Shown here piece by piece: positions 8,507 to 17,258 of a DNA stretch of 64,000 nucleotides. A program made the translations under genes and the position numbers. Every line of letters begins with the position of its first letter. Within the stretch, counting starts at the first letter, position 1. Source of the DNA: Mucilaginibacter dorajii (GTDB lineage: Bacteria > Bacteroidota > Bacteroidia > Sphingobacteriales > Sphingobacteriaceae); assembly GCF_024808255.1 (NCBI RefSeq), contig NZ_JANTYS010000022.1:1-64000 (forward strand). The letters are read 5' to 3'. The notes beneath the pieces are model-generated. The model was given only the letters and a program-made list of their open reading frames with translations. It searched no databases and was not told the DNA's origin.

Positions 8507-8825
8507 GGGCAAACGCATCTAAATAATTAAGGGGGATAAGCTGTTATTTAATAATAGGTAACGGAATAAGCTAACGACGTCAGGAAGATATAAGCATCGA
8601 ACAATACGTTGTTTTTATTGCCTGGTGCTGGTTAAATGATCCAGGTATCGAATGGAATGTATTGGCCAACAACAGGCACAAATATTTGGATGCCCCTAAA
8701 TTGCGCCATACATCCGTTTAGTGTTAACCATGTTAAAATATAAAATATTGATTATTAGGAAATTACATGATACCATATCTAAAATATGTTAAGTTATGTT
8801 AACCCAATTAAACGCGATTTCCCTG
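8507..8825 (+). repeat. 320-bp dispersed element, copy 1
   Basis: This block aligns over its whole length with 21070-21390 and, in its last half, with the reverse strand of 25307-25461. It holds an open stretch without ATG that reads IAWCWLNDPG and ends NNRHKYLDAPKLRHTSV-stop. After the stop come GTTAACC and TATGTTAACCCAATTAAA motifs conserved in the copies. This may be a decayed mobile element or gene remnant. The rest of 8449-8893 shows no gene. Confidence 0.85.
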
Positions 8826-8866
8826 GATGCCTCCTAAGTATTTACTTTAAATTTTAAGCTAATAGC

Positions 8867-8874
8867 TATATTTG
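8867..8874 (+). promoter_or_regulatory. TAnnTTTG promoter box (TATATTTG)
   Basis: This box lies only 5 bp before an in-frame GTG (8879). Transcription would start at about that GTG, which favours the ATG at 8894 as the true start of the lipoprotein. Confidence 0.5.
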
Positions 8875-8893
8875 ATGTGTGAAACTTATCATC

Positions 8894-9250
8894 ATGCTCA
8901 ACAAACGCACAATAGCCTTATTAAGCTTAATTATACTTTTATTTACAGCCTGTAGCCACGCCAAGTTTGATCGTGATAACTGGAATGATGGCGACGGCCT
9001 TACCTTTGCCTATCGTAATAAAATGGTTGAGGATCTTTTGCAAAATTATAAGCTAAAGGGTTTGAGATATCAGCAGGTAATTCACCTGTTGCACCGCCCC
9101 CAGCAGAGCAACCCTACTCAAATGATTTATGAAATTGACGAGGTAAATAAACCCGGCCAACCTCATTACGTGAAGCAGCTTATTTTAGCCATGAAAGATT
9201 CTGTAGTAATTGACGCGAAGATTTACGAGCACACCGATAAGAAGAAATGA
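8894..9250 (+). CDS. Small lipoprotein of unknown function
   Basis: I do not recognise a named family. From ATG 8894 the protein has 118 residues: a lysine/arginine start, a Leu/Ile-rich core and the lipobox LFTAC, so the mature protein begins at a lipid-anchored Cys. A GTG five codons upstream is possible but sits on the promoter. The body contains LLQNYKLKGLRYQQVIHLLHRP, reminiscent of SmpA/OmlA-like small lipoproteins that start with a helix before a beta-sheet, but this is weak. The stop overlaps the start of the HAD gene (ATGA), so the two are translationally coupled. Confidence 0.75.
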   Translation: MLNKRTIALLSLIILLFTACSHAKFDRDNWNDGDGLTFAYRNKMVEDLLQNYKLKGLRYQQVIHLLHRPQQSNPTQMIYEIDEVNKPGQPHYVKQLILAMKDSVVIDAKIYEHTDKKK

Positions 9251-9852
9251 TCAACACCATAATATTTGACCTGGGCGCGGTTTTAATTGACTGGAACCCG
9301 CATTACATGTACCGCACCATTTTTGATGACGAGCAGGAAATGCTGGATTTTTTGGCCAATGTTTGCACATCCGACTGGAACGAGGACCAGGACGCCGGCA
9401 GGTCCTTGCAGGAAGGCACAGATTTACTGGTAGCGAAATTCCCCGAACATGAGGCCAATATCCGGGCCTTTTATAGCCGCTGGATTGAGATGTTGGGCGA
9501 ACCTTTTCATGGCACGGTCGAGATCTTTCGGAAATTGAAAAAAAGTAACAAATACAAGATCTACGCGCTTACCAACTGGTCGGCCGAGACTTTTCCATTT
9601 GCTTTTGCCCGTTTTGATTTTTTAACCTGGTTTGATGGCGTAGTAGTATCCGGCACCGAAAAGATGCGCAAACCAACTCCCGCATTTTATCAGGTGCTTT
9701 TGGATAGATACCAGGTTAACGCCTCTGAAGCCCTCTTTATCGATGATAACTACCGCAACGTGCTTGCCGCTGAAAAGATGGGAATCAAGAGCATTCACTT
9801 TAAATCGGCAGAAGAGTTGGAGGTTGAGTTAAATGCGTTAGGGATCTTGTAA
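9247..9852 (+). CDS. HAD-superfamily hydrolase (YihX / HAD-IA type)
   Basis: This 201-residue phosphatase-like protein has nucleophile Asp8 in FDLGAVLIDWNP; the usual second Asp is Gly, as in YihX-type sugar phosphatases. Later motifs are LTNWS, KMRKPTPAFYQ (Lys) and FIDDNYRNV (acidic pair). A helical cap fills the space between. YihX-like members hydrolyse hexose phosphates; the substrate here is unknown. It overlaps the upstream lipoprotein gene by 4 bp and is followed by a region of hairpin repeats. Confidence 0.9.
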   Translation: MINTIIFDLGAVLIDWNPHYMYRTIFDDEQEMLDFLANVCTSDWNEDQDAGRSLQEGTDLLVAKFPEHEANIRAFYSRWIEMLGEPFHGTVEIFRKLKKSNKYKIYALTNWSAETFPFAFARFDFLTWFDGVVVSGTEKMRKPTPAFYQVLLDRYQVNASEALFIDDNYRNVLAAEKMGIKSIHFKSAEELEVELNALGIL

Positions 9853-10276
9853 ATATAGATCCCAAATGGCGCGGTGAAAAGCAGGCGCATAGCCTAACCG
9901 GCAAATCGCTGTTTAAACTTTATGTGGGAGAAGGTAGCTCCTATGGAGCAAAAAAGCCTATCTTATTTGTGCTACAAACAGGTAGCCGCTATGCGGCATT
10001 ATCAATTTGATGGATATTTTTCTATAGATCAACGACCGAGACACTACTATTGAAATCGTTTAATTTTTTCAAAAAGCACATCAATTCAACCTGTTTATGT
10101 ATTTCATATGCAAATCTGCCGCGTAGCGGCTACCCATTTGTAGAACAGAGAACGTCCCGACAAGATGCCGCATAGCGGCTACCTATTCTGCTTAGTGAAA
10201 GCTATTACACTATCTGAAAAAATCAGGGGCGATTTCCCTGACGGGCTGAATTTGAGGGAAACGGTTACAGATATTC
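9853..10276. other. Intergenic region with GGTAGCCGCTATGCGGCA repeats
   Basis: There is no gene here. One forward copy of the 18-bp motif lies at 9981-9998 and two reverse copies at 10117-10134 and 10166-10183, so any forward-reverse pair can form a large hairpin. A smaller GCTCC TAT GGAGC palindrome lies near 9937-9950. Confidence 0.8.
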
Positions 10277-10822
10277 CTACCCCAAAGAATCAATCATACT
10301 CATATCAAACTCCGGCTTAAAAGTATAACGGAGTTGCACCAGGCCGCTTGAGAAACTTTCGCTGCCTAAAAACATCAGGTTGGTACGTTCTTTTATATTG
10401 AACAACGGTTTGCCCGCTCCCAGGAGCACCGGGTGTACCGATAGTATAAACTCATTGATCTGCTTTTGATCTATAAAGGCCGATACCAATTGGGCACCCC
10501 CAAACAGCCAGATATTGCCCCCTTCCGAATGCCTGACCTCATTTACCCGCCGCTCAAAATCGGCAGAGCGGATAATCTCGGCATTGCCGTCAACACTTGT
10601 TAAAGTATCTGTAAAAACATATAGCTTAAGCGCGGCAAATAGTTCCGGCCCGGCAGCCATCAGCGTTTCATAACTTTTACGGCCTAAAAAAATGGCGTCA
10701 GAATTGTTCAGGAATTCGGTCATCCCGTAGTCCTGGTCGTTAAAGCACCAATCGTATTCGCCGTTGGGGCCTTCAATAAAACCATCGAGGCTCACGGCCA
10801 GGTTTAAAATTACTCTTCGCAT
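10277..10822 (-). CDS. Dihydrofolate-reductase-family protein (RibD C-terminal domain)
   Basis: From the ATG at 10822 the protein has 181 residues and starts MRRVILNLAVSLDGFIEGPNG, the usual beginning of this family. Later there are IFLGRKSYETL, GGNIWLFGGAQLV and SVHPVLLGAGKPLF. These proteins are NADPH-binding reductases related to RibD/DHFR, mostly of unknown substrate. An open frame runs 18 codons further upstream, but that part is read from a dispersed repeat (CTTCGTTCCTACCCATGAC) and is not family-like, so I reject the longer start. Confidence 0.88.
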   Translation of the reverse strand: MRRVILNLAVSLDGFIEGPNGEYDWCFNDQDYGMTEFLNNSDAIFLGRKSYETLMAAGPELFAALKLYVFTDTLTSVDGNAEIIRSADFERRVNEVRHSEGGNIWLFGGAQLVSAFIDQKQINEFILSVHPVLLGAGKPLFNIKERTNLMFLGSESFSSGLVQLRYTFKPEFDMSMIDSLG

Positions 10823-10839
10823 ATGATAAGTTTCAGTAT

Positions 10840-10924
10840 GTCGGTGCTTCGTTCCTACCCATGACAAGCCCGCCATGTCATTTCCATCTTCAGAATCCTC
10901 TGGATTTTATAACTCGCAATGACA
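10840..10924. repeat. Dispersed TGTCAT/ATGACA-type repeat
   Basis: It contains GCTTCGTTCCTACCCATGACA and ACTCGCAATGACAT, which recur near 14910-15175, 32815-33065 and 62400-62670. It lies directly upstream of the reductase gene. Confidence 0.75.
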
Positions 10925-10944
10925 TATTTTTTATATCTTTTTGT

Positions 10945-12333
10945 TTACTGCTCTTCGCCCTGGTGCTTTTCCTGCCATTGTTTGGCAAACGATTTTTCGG
11001 CAACTACCGGCATCTCTCTTAGATGGCCCCAGGTTTTCTTAAAGAAAAATTTGAGGAAAAAGTTTTTCATTTTACCGCCCAAAAAATCCATCATGCTGCG
11101 TTTAAGCATGCCTTTTTTCCAGGCCGCCCAGCCCCAACGCTCTTTGGTAGTCACCAGTCCTTCGTTAACCGCGTCTCGGCGATTAAGCAGCAGCATTTTA
11201 TGGATATCAATTTTTACCGGGCAAACCTCGGTACAACTGCCGCAAAGACTTGAGGCATAGCTCAGGTGCTTAAACTCGGCCATGCCATTGGTATGTGGAG
11301 TTATAATAGAGCCAATAGGCCCGCTGTAAGTAGTATTATAAGTGTGCCCGCCAATGTTCTGATAAACCGGGCAAACATTTAAACAGGCCCCGCAACGGAT
11401 GCAGTATAAACCCTGCCGTTGTTCTTTCTGGGCAAGCAGATTGGTGCGCCCGTTATCTACCAATACCACATACATTTCTTCGGGGCCATCGGTTTCATTG
11501 GCCTGCCTTGGTCCGCTTAAAATGGTGTTATAAACCGTTAAGTTTTGCCCTGTACCATGGGTAGATAACATTGGCCAAAACAAATCCAGATCGGTTATGG
11601 ATGGAATGATCTTTTCTATACCAACCACCGCTATGTGGATTCGGGGGAAGGTAGTACATAACCGCGCGTTGCCTTCGTTTTCGCTGATGGCTACGCTGCC
11701 GGTATCGGCCAGCAGAAAGTTGGCACCTGTAATGCCTACATCGGCCTGTAGGTACTTATCGCGCAGTAATTCACGTGCTTTAAGGGTCAATTGCTCTGGT
11801 GTAGCCTCAACAGGTGTACCAAAGTGTTTGTTAAACAGCTGGGCAATATCCTCTTTACTGAGGTGCATGGCCGGGGTAACAATATGGTAAGGTGCCTGGC
11901 CCAGCAACTGTACTATGTATTCGCCAAGATCTGTCTCCAGCGATTCAACACCGTTTTGTTTCAGAAACTCATTGAGGTGAATTTCTTCGGTAACCATCGA
12001 TTTTGATTTTACTACCGTTTTGGCTTTGGCACGCTGAATAATGTTGAGGATTTCGCGGTTGGCTTCTTCGGCATCATTGGCCCAGATCACTTTGCCGCCG
12101 CGGCGCTGAAAATTGCTTTCAAACTCGGGTAAAAACTTATCCAGGTTCTCCATCACTTTCCACTTAATCACATGCCCCTTCTTTTTGGCATTGTCAAGGT
12201 TGGCTATCCTGGAGATTCCGCTGGTAGCCGCCGCGGTATATTTATCAATACTGTTATTGATAATACGGCGATGATCCAAATCAAATGCCTTTTCTTCCGA
12301 TGCTACTAAAAAATCTTCGGCGGTGCTACCCAT
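10945..12333 (-). CDS. lutB: LutB-like lactate-utilisation iron-sulfur protein
   Basis: This 462-residue cytosolic protein is part of the LutABC-type L-lactate oxidase system. The N-terminal LUD domain (about residues 60-290) includes VVKSKSMVTEEIHLN and LADTGSVAISENEGN. It is followed by two 4Fe-4S sites: CIRCGACLNVCPV and, after a spacer, CGSCTEVCPVKIDIHKM. The C-terminal part is basic and helical. The usual partners LutA and LutC are not next to it; they must lie elsewhere or beyond the window. The gene is followed by repeats and preceded by a long inverted repeat. Confidence 0.93.
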   Translation of the reverse strand: MGSTAEDFLVASEEKAFDLDHRRIINNSIDKYTAAATSGISRIANLDNAKKKGHVIKWKVMENLDKFLPEFESNFQRRGGKVIWANDAEEANREILNIIQRAKAKTVVKSKSMVTEEIHLNEFLKQNGVESLETDLGEYIVQLLGQAPYHIVTPAMHLSKEDIAQLFNKHFGTPVEATPEQLTLKARELLRDKYLQADVGITGANFLLADTGSVAISENEGNARLCTTFPRIHIAVVGIEKIIPSITDLDLFWPMLSTHGTGQNLTVYNTILSGPRQANETDGPEEMYVVLVDNGRTNLLAQKEQRQGLYCIRCGACLNVCPVYQNIGGHTYNTTYSGPIGSIITPHTNGMAEFKHLSYASSLCGSCTEVCPVKIDIHKMLLLNRRDAVNEGLVTTKERWGWAAWKKGMLKRSMMDFLGGKMKNFFLKFFFKKTWGHLREMPVVAEKSFAKQWQEKHQGEEQ

Positions 12334-12359
12334 ATATGCGAAAGTAACGTTTTTTGTTT

Positions 12360-12627
12360 AATTATTGGGGTGGATTGAGTTGATTAAGTGAGTGGTTGAT
12401 TGGGGTGGATTCGGTTGATTGAGTTAGAATAAGTTGAGTGAGTTGATCATAAAAAAAAGCGAAGCGCAAAATATGCGCCTCGCTTTTCTTTTTATAGCGT
12501 AGGATTAAATTAGTAAACCTGTCGTCAGAATGAGTTAATTAGCTTTGTTTTATCAGATGAACTTAATTCAACCTAATCAACTTATTCTAACTCAATCAAC
12601 CGAATCCAACTCAATCAACCAAATCAA
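12360..12627. repeat. Long inverted repeat rich in GGTTGATTGAGTT units
   Basis: A perfect 29-bp inverted repeat (12408-12436 against 12578-12606) sits within longer, weaker arms. The arms are made of variants of GGTTGATTGAGTT. The right arm runs up to the stop codon of the M28 peptidase gene. A terminator hairpin lies in the loop. Confidence 0.85.
12454..12489 (-). terminator. Terminator of the M28 peptidase gene
   Basis: The stem AAAAGCG-GCGCA pairs with TGCGC-CGCTTTT around AAATA, flanked by A and T runs, so it works in either direction. It lies about 140 bp past the peptidase stop. Confidence 0.75.
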
Positions 12628-14172
12628 CTATTTCCCATCAACAACAGGTTTTTTATCCCTGTTTGCTAATTCCCAGCCGGTGTAAAATACCAGTTGGGCA
12701 CGTTTAGCTAATAACGGGAAGTTAATTTTGCTTACTTCGTCACCCGGTTGGTGATAATCGGCATGTACTCCGTTAAAATAAAATATAATGGGCACACCGT
12801 GTTTTGCAAAGTTGTAATGATCACTACGATAGTAAAAGCGGTTAGGATCATTAGGGTCATCATATTTATAATCCAGTTTTAAGTGGGTGTAAGTATCATT
12901 GGCTTTTTCGCCAATATCATGCAAATCCTTGCTTAACATGGCCGAACCAATTGGATATACATAGTTTGCAGAGTCGGCTTTGCCAATGTACTCCTCACCA
13001 ACGCGACCGATCATATCGATGTTTAAATCGGTAATGGTGTTAGCCAAAGGATAAATAGGATGATCGGTATAATACTCAGAACCAAGCAAGCCTTTTTCTT
13101 CGCCTACGTTACCCAAAAACAAAACGCTGCGGCGCGGACCGTGACCATCTTTTTTTGCCTGCGAAAACGCGCGGGCAATTTCAAGGATGCCGGTAGTACC
13201 AGAGCCATCGTCATCGGCACCGTTGTTCACTTTATCTTTAGCGTTAGGATCATTCACCAAACCAATATGGTCATAGTGGGCCGAAAATACCAAAACCTCA
13301 TCTTTCAAATCGGTACCCGGCATAAAACCAACTACGTCAACCGCTTTAACATCGCTACGCTCATTACCATAGGTGGCAACAAAATCGGCCTTGGTAGTTA
13401 CCACAGGAGTTGTCGTCGCCGCTGCCTTTAAATCAGCATAAGTTTTCCCGGTTGATTTTACCAATTCGTCGGCTACAGCTGGTGTCACCATAAATACAGG
13501 CACAGCAGCTTTAGGCGCTTTTACATCTTCTTTAATAGTTAACCGCGGACTGGTAACATTTCTGCCATAACGTTTCAACATGGCAGTAAGTTCGCCGTTA
13601 GCGGCAACAATAGCAGCCGGGTTTTTGCTTTGCAGGTTTTTAACAATGGCTGTGCGGGCAGTACTCATACGGGGTGCCGTATTTGCTGTTTTGCCAGCTT
13701 CAGGTTTATCCTCGTTAATCCACAATACAATTTTGCCAGCCAGGTCGGTCGAGCCAATTTCGCTTTCGGTACCGTAACCTACGAAAACCACATCGCTTGC
13801 TTTGATACTGTTATCAGATACGCTTCCGTTAGGGAAAAAGTCTTCGCCCAAGGTAAAAGCTTTACCGTTAACGGTAAAGGCCGATACCTTCAACACGCTT
13901 TGTACCAATGGCACATCAAAAAAATACGATCCGTTTACAGGTGCCTGTAAACCTAATTTTTTAAACTCGCCGGCAATGTAGTTAGCGGCTTTTTCGGCAC
14001 CCGGCTTACCGGTTTCACGACCTTCAAACGCATCAGATGCCAGGATGCTGAGATGTCTTTTAGCATCTTCGGCGCTGATGAGCTTCCCGTACTTCATAGC
14101 AGTAGGGTTTTGCTGCGCGCAGGCATTCACGGCAAAAGCCGCAGAAAATGCCAACAATGTTACTTTTTTCAT
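12628..14172 (-). CDS. M28-family zinc aminopeptidase, exported
   Basis: This 514-residue protein has a signal peptide (residues 1-19). A PA-like insert domain occupies about residues 110-260. The M28 catalytic part starts at SAHYDHIG (His299, Asp301), then NGADDDGSG (about 317-325) for the bridging Asp, GEEKGLLGSEYY (Glu358/Glu359), NIDMIGR, and a late DHYNFAKHGVPIIF whose His is the last zinc ligand. All metal ligands are present, so it should be active on peptides in the periplasm. It is a single gene with its own terminator. Confidence 0.94.
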   Translation of the reverse strand: MKKVTLLAFSAAFAVNACAQQNPTAMKYGKLISAEDAKRHLSILASDAFEGRETGKPGAEKAANYIAGEFKKLGLQAPVNGSYFFDVPLVQSVLKVSAFTVNGKAFTLGEDFFPNGSVSDNSIKASDVVFVGYGTESEIGSTDLAGKIVLWINEDKPEAGKTANTAPRMSTARTAIVKNLQSKNPAAIVAANGELTAMLKRYGRNVTSPRLTIKEDVKAPKAAVPVFMVTPAVADELVKSTGKTYADLKAAATTTPVVTTKADFVATYGNERSDVKAVDVVGFMPGTDLKDEVLVFSAHYDHIGLVNDPNAKDKVNNGADDDGSGTTGILEIARAFSQAKKDGHGPRRSVLFLGNVGEEKGLLGSEYYTDHPIYPLANTITDLNIDMIGRVGEEYIGKADSANYVYPIGSAMLSKDLHDIGEKANDTYTHLKLDYKYDDPNDPNRFYYRSDHYNFAKHGVPIIFYFNGVHADYHQPGDEVSKINFPLLAKRAQLVFYTGWELANRDKKPVVDGK

Positions 14173-14372
14173 TTATGATAATTAATTAGTCAGTTTCTCT
14201 TTTAGTAGTAAGTAGTTAGTATCAAGTAGTAAGACAGCTGCACTGGAGGTATAATTCTCGGTCCCTATTCATTTGTCCAAAAGTCTTACAGTCCGCAAAT
14301 CCCAAAGTCCTTATTCCTTTGTCCAATAGTCTTTTGTCCCAAAGTCTTACAGTCCGCAAATCCTAAAGTCCT
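14173..14372. repeat. Short direct repeats (CAAAGTCCTT / AGTCTTACAGTCCGCAAATCC)
   Basis: CTTACAGTCCGCAAATCC occurs twice (about 14285 and 14346), with related CAAAAGTC and CAAAGTCC units. Near 14205-14235 is a copy of the AGTAGTTAGTATCAAGTAG repeat also seen near 25025. Similar low-complexity tracts are at 16875-16950, 50180-50240 and 50520-50550. Confidence 0.65.
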
Positions 14373-14807
14373 CTAACAAGATATTTTCCCTACTCGTGTA
14401 GCATGCCTGCCGCCTTCAAAATTGGTGGTTAAAAATGCTTCAACAATTTTTTTGGCTTCATCAATGCTGATAAAACGGGCGGGGATACATACAATATTGG
14501 CATTGTTGTGGCTGCGGGCCAGTACGGCTAATTCTTCATTCCAGCAGATGGCGGCGCGGATTCCCTGGTGCTTGTTGGCGGTGATAGCCACGCCATTGGC
14601 GCTGCCGCAAACCAGGATACCCAAGTCGTATTCGCCGCTTTCAACTGCGGATGCAACGGGATGTGCAAAATCGGGGTAATCAACTGAGGTATTGGAGTAT
14701 GTGCCGAAATCCTTTAATTGATCTGCCTGAAAACCGGCAGCTAAAGCTTCTTTATAATCAAATCCGGCATGATCTGCCCCTATAGCAATTTTTAACCCTT
14801 TGTTCAT
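14373..14807 (-). CDS. rpiB: Ribose-5-phosphate isomerase B
   Basis: This 144-residue enzyme interconverts ribose 5-phosphate and ribulose 5-phosphate in the pentose phosphate pathway. Typical motifs are IGADHAGFDYKE at the start, DYPDFAHPVA, the catalytic-Cys block LVCGSANGVAITANKHQGIRAA (Cys in CGSANG), and HNNANIVCIPARFI. Length is normal for RpiB. It is a stand-alone gene between repeat-rich spacers. Confidence 0.95.
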   Translation of the reverse strand: MNKGLKIAIGADHAGFDYKEALAAGFQADQLKDFGTYSNTSVDYPDFAHPVASAVESGEYDLGILVCGSANGVAITANKHQGIRAAICWNEELAVLARSHNNANIVCIPARFISIDEAKKIVEAFLTTNFEGGRHATRVGKISC

Positions 14808-15183
14808 CTGTTAATACTTTTTTGCGAATATGCAAAATTCAGATGACAGATGCACAGGTTTCAGATGAGCAGATTTTTAATAAGAAGATTGTTACAATGG
14901 GAAATTTCCCGTCATTGCGAGGCACGAAGCAATCCCCGAACTGTACAGAGCGGCCTTGTATCATTGCTTTGCTAATCGGGGATTGCTTCGTTCCTACCCA
15001 TGACAAATATAAAAATATGTCATTGCGAGCGCAGCGTGGCAATCTCGTAGCCATACAGAGCGAATATGCATGGCGACGAGATTGCTTCGTTCCTCGCAAT
15101 GACAAGGGGGCGATGTTGTCATTCCACCTTCAAAGTCCGCCCGATTTTACAACTCGCAATGACGGATGTTTTTTATGAATAAA
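14808..15183. repeat. Two tandem hairpin repeats with TGTCATTGCGAG ends
   Basis: Element one (about 14913-15004) runs from GTCATTGCGAGGCACGAAGC to CTTCGTTCCTACCCATGACA. Element two (about 15019-15104) runs from GTCATTGCGAGCGCAGCG to CGTTCCTCGCAATGACA. A partial third follows (about 15116-15165). Arms can pair, loops differ. ORFs that appear here on both strands are made of repeat sequence and are not genes. Confidence 0.85.
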
Positions 15184-16326
15184 CTATGCAACCTTATCCT
15201 TACATTTTTCAATCACTTCCAGGTAATAGTTTTCGTAAACGGGTAATATGGTCGATAAATCGAATTGTTTTGCGCGGGCAAGGGCGTTATCTTTAAACTG
15301 CTCCAGGCGGGCTTCATCTTCCAAAATGTAGATGGCTTTTTCGGCCATTGTATCCACATCACCAACGTCGCACAGGAAACCGGTTTCGCCATCAACATTC
15401 AGTTCGGGCAAGCCACCTGCGTTACTGCTTATCACCGGCACTTTACAGGCCATAGCTTCTAAAGCTGCCAAACCAAAGCTTTCAGATTGCGACGGCATCA
15501 GAAACAAGTCGGCAACAGAAAGAATTTCTTCAATAGCATCCTGTTTACCTAAAAAACGCACGTTATCGGTAACACCCAAATCGCGGCAAAGGTATTCGCA
15601 GCCAGAGCGCTCCGGTCCGTCGCCTACCATCAGTAATTTAGATGGGATTTTTTTAACTACTTTGGCGAAGATCTTGATCACATCCTCGGTACGCTTTACC
15701 TTACGGAAGTTGGAGGTGTGTACCAGTATTTTTTCGCCGGCAGGGGCTATGGCTTTTTTGAAGTGATCTTTTGCTTTAAGGCTGAAACGGTTAAGGTCGA
15801 TAAAGTTAGGGATCACCTTAATGTCGTTCTCAATCTCGAAGAATTTATAAGTATCCTCACGCAGATTTTCAGATACAGCGGTTACCCCGTCGGATTGATT
15901 GATAGAGAAAGTAACTACCGGTTTAAAGGTACGATCCTTACCTACCAGGGTAATATCGGTACCATGCAGGGTGGTAACCACCGGGATATAAATGCCGTAG
16001 GTCATCAATATTTGCTTGGCCATAAATGCTGCCGAGGCATGGGGTATCGCGTAATGTACATGCAGTACATCCAGCTTTTCATGGCGTACCACATCAACCA
16101 GCCTGCTGGCCAGGGCCAGTTCATAGGGCGGGAAATCAAACAAAGGATAATTGCTTACCGATACCTCGTGGTAAAACAGGTTTTCGGAAAAAAGGTCTAA
16201 CCGGGCAGGCTGGTTATAGGTAACAAAATGTACCTGGTGACCGCGGTCTGCAAGGGCTTTACCAAGTTCAGTGGCAACAACCCCGCTTCCGCCAAAGGTT
16301 GGGTAACAAACAATACCGATTTTCAT
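15184..16326 (-). CDS. bshA: N-acetyl-alpha-D-glucosaminyl L-malate synthase BshA
   Basis: This 380-residue GT4-family glycosyltransferase joins UDP-GlcNAc and L-malate, the first step of bacillithiol synthesis. It begins MKIGIVCYPTFGGSGVVATE, the BshA signature, with LDVLHVHYAIPHA, TTLHGTDITLVG, and the GT4 nucleotide-sugar block PSQSESFGLAALEAMACKVP. Length and order match BshA. Other bsh genes are not in the window, as is usual for Bacteroidota where they are scattered. The neighbour genes are not obviously related. Confidence 0.95.
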   Translation of the reverse strand: MKIGIVCYPTFGGSGVVATELGKALADRGHQVHFVTYNQPARLDLFSENLFYHEVSVSNYPLFDFPPYELALASRLVDVVRHEKLDVLHVHYAIPHASAAFMAKQILMTYGIYIPVVTTLHGTDITLVGKDRTFKPVVTFSINQSDGVTAVSENLREDTYKFFEIENDIKVIPNFIDLNRFSLKAKDHFKKAIAPAGEKILVHTSNFRKVKRTEDVIKIFAKVVKKIPSKLLMVGDGPERSGCEYLCRDLGVTDNVRFLGKQDAIEEILSVADLFLMPSQSESFGLAALEAMACKVPVISSNAGGLPELNVDGETGFLCDVGDVDTMAEKAIYILEDEARLEQFKDNALARAKQFDLSTILPVYENYYLEVIEKCKDKVA

Positions 16327-16449
16327 TTATGTTGGATAATTCGACGCAAGTTTAACAGCAATTTATTTGAAATGTGTTAACACTGTGTAAAATGATTTAA
16401 CTTAGTTAAGTAACTTTTTTGCAACACATCATTTACCAATATACCAAAC

Positions 16450-16872
16450 ATGAGCAATGTTATCAATTTAAAAATCAACGCGATACAACACATAGGCATC
16501 CCGGTTACAGATATTACCGCGTCGCAGGTTTTTTATAGGCACCTTGGCTTTACCAACGTAATGCAGGCATCATTTACCGATAACGGCGGCACCGGCACCT
16601 GTGTAATGATGCAGCGCGAAAATATGACCATAGAGTTGTATCAATTACCGGATGCCGGCCTGGCAGAGATAAAAGCCAGGAGCAATGGCCACATAGATCA
16701 CGTGGCTTTTGATGTAAGCGATATAGATGAAGCCTTTAAAGTAATAACCGAAGCCGGGTTTAATGTGTTGGAACCTGAACCTGTTTTTTTGCAATTCTGG
16801 AAAAACGGCTGCAAGTATTTCAACATTACCGGGCCCGATGGCGAGCGGCTGGAATTTAATCAGATACTTTAG
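16450..16872 (+). CDS. VOC-family (glyoxalase-like) protein
   Basis: This 140-residue protein is a vicinal-oxygen-chelate fold with two beta-alpha-beta3 halves. It shows IQHIGIPVTDITASQVFYRHLGF at the start, TIELYQLP, and in the second half IDHVAFDVSDIDEAF and ITGPDGERLEFNQ. His in IQHIG, Glu in TIELY, His in IDHVAF and Glu in RLEF are in the places of metal ligands. The reaction is unknown (lyase, isomerase or dioxygenase are possible). It is a single gene. Confidence 0.88.
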   Translation: MSNVINLKINAIQHIGIPVTDITASQVFYRHLGFTNVMQASFTDNGGTGTCVMMQRENMTIELYQLPDAGLAEIKARSNGHIDHVAFDVSDIDEAFKVITEAGFNVLEPEPVFLQFWKNGCKYFNITGPDGERLEFNQIL

Positions 16873-17258
16873 GGAGCAAGGATTTTGGGATTAAGGACCA
16901 AGGACTTTGGGACTTTTTGGACAAAGGATAAGGGGACAAAAGATAAAGGATTTTTACCTTTGGAGGACTCCCTTTGAGATCTGTAAAATATGGGGCCTGT
17001 GAAGGTGGAAATGACAAAGCGACACTATCCTAATGTCATGCTGAACTTGTTTCAGCACCCCACTCGCTAAGTATACATCATGCGGGTTACCTGTCCTGTG
17101 GGGTCCCGAAACAAGTTCGGGATGACTTCCGTTTTACAACTTGTCATGGGTAGTTGTAAAACCTGCGGCCTCTGAAGGCGAAAGTGACAAAGCGACGAAA
17201 GACTTACGGGTTTTAAAAACTCCGTAAGCCTGGGATCTACAACTTGTCATCGGTAACT
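16873..17258. repeat. Intergenic repeats, including a TGTCATGCTGAAC hairpin
   Basis: About 16873-16950 is a low-complexity GGACTTTGGGA tract. About 17033-17126 is an element starting TGTCATGCTGAACTTGTTTC and ending GAAACAAGTTCGGGATGAC, which folds on itself. Two GACAAAGCGAC-containing units and CTTGTCAT pieces fill the rest. No gene is seen. Confidence 0.75.

Noticed and set aside
10823..10876. 18-codon N-terminal extension of the DHFR-like reductase
   Set aside because: It is read from a dispersed repeat and does not match the family start; ATG 10822 fits.
14822..15178. Overlapping ORFs on both strands
   Set aside because: They are translations of hairpin repeats with no protein-like features.
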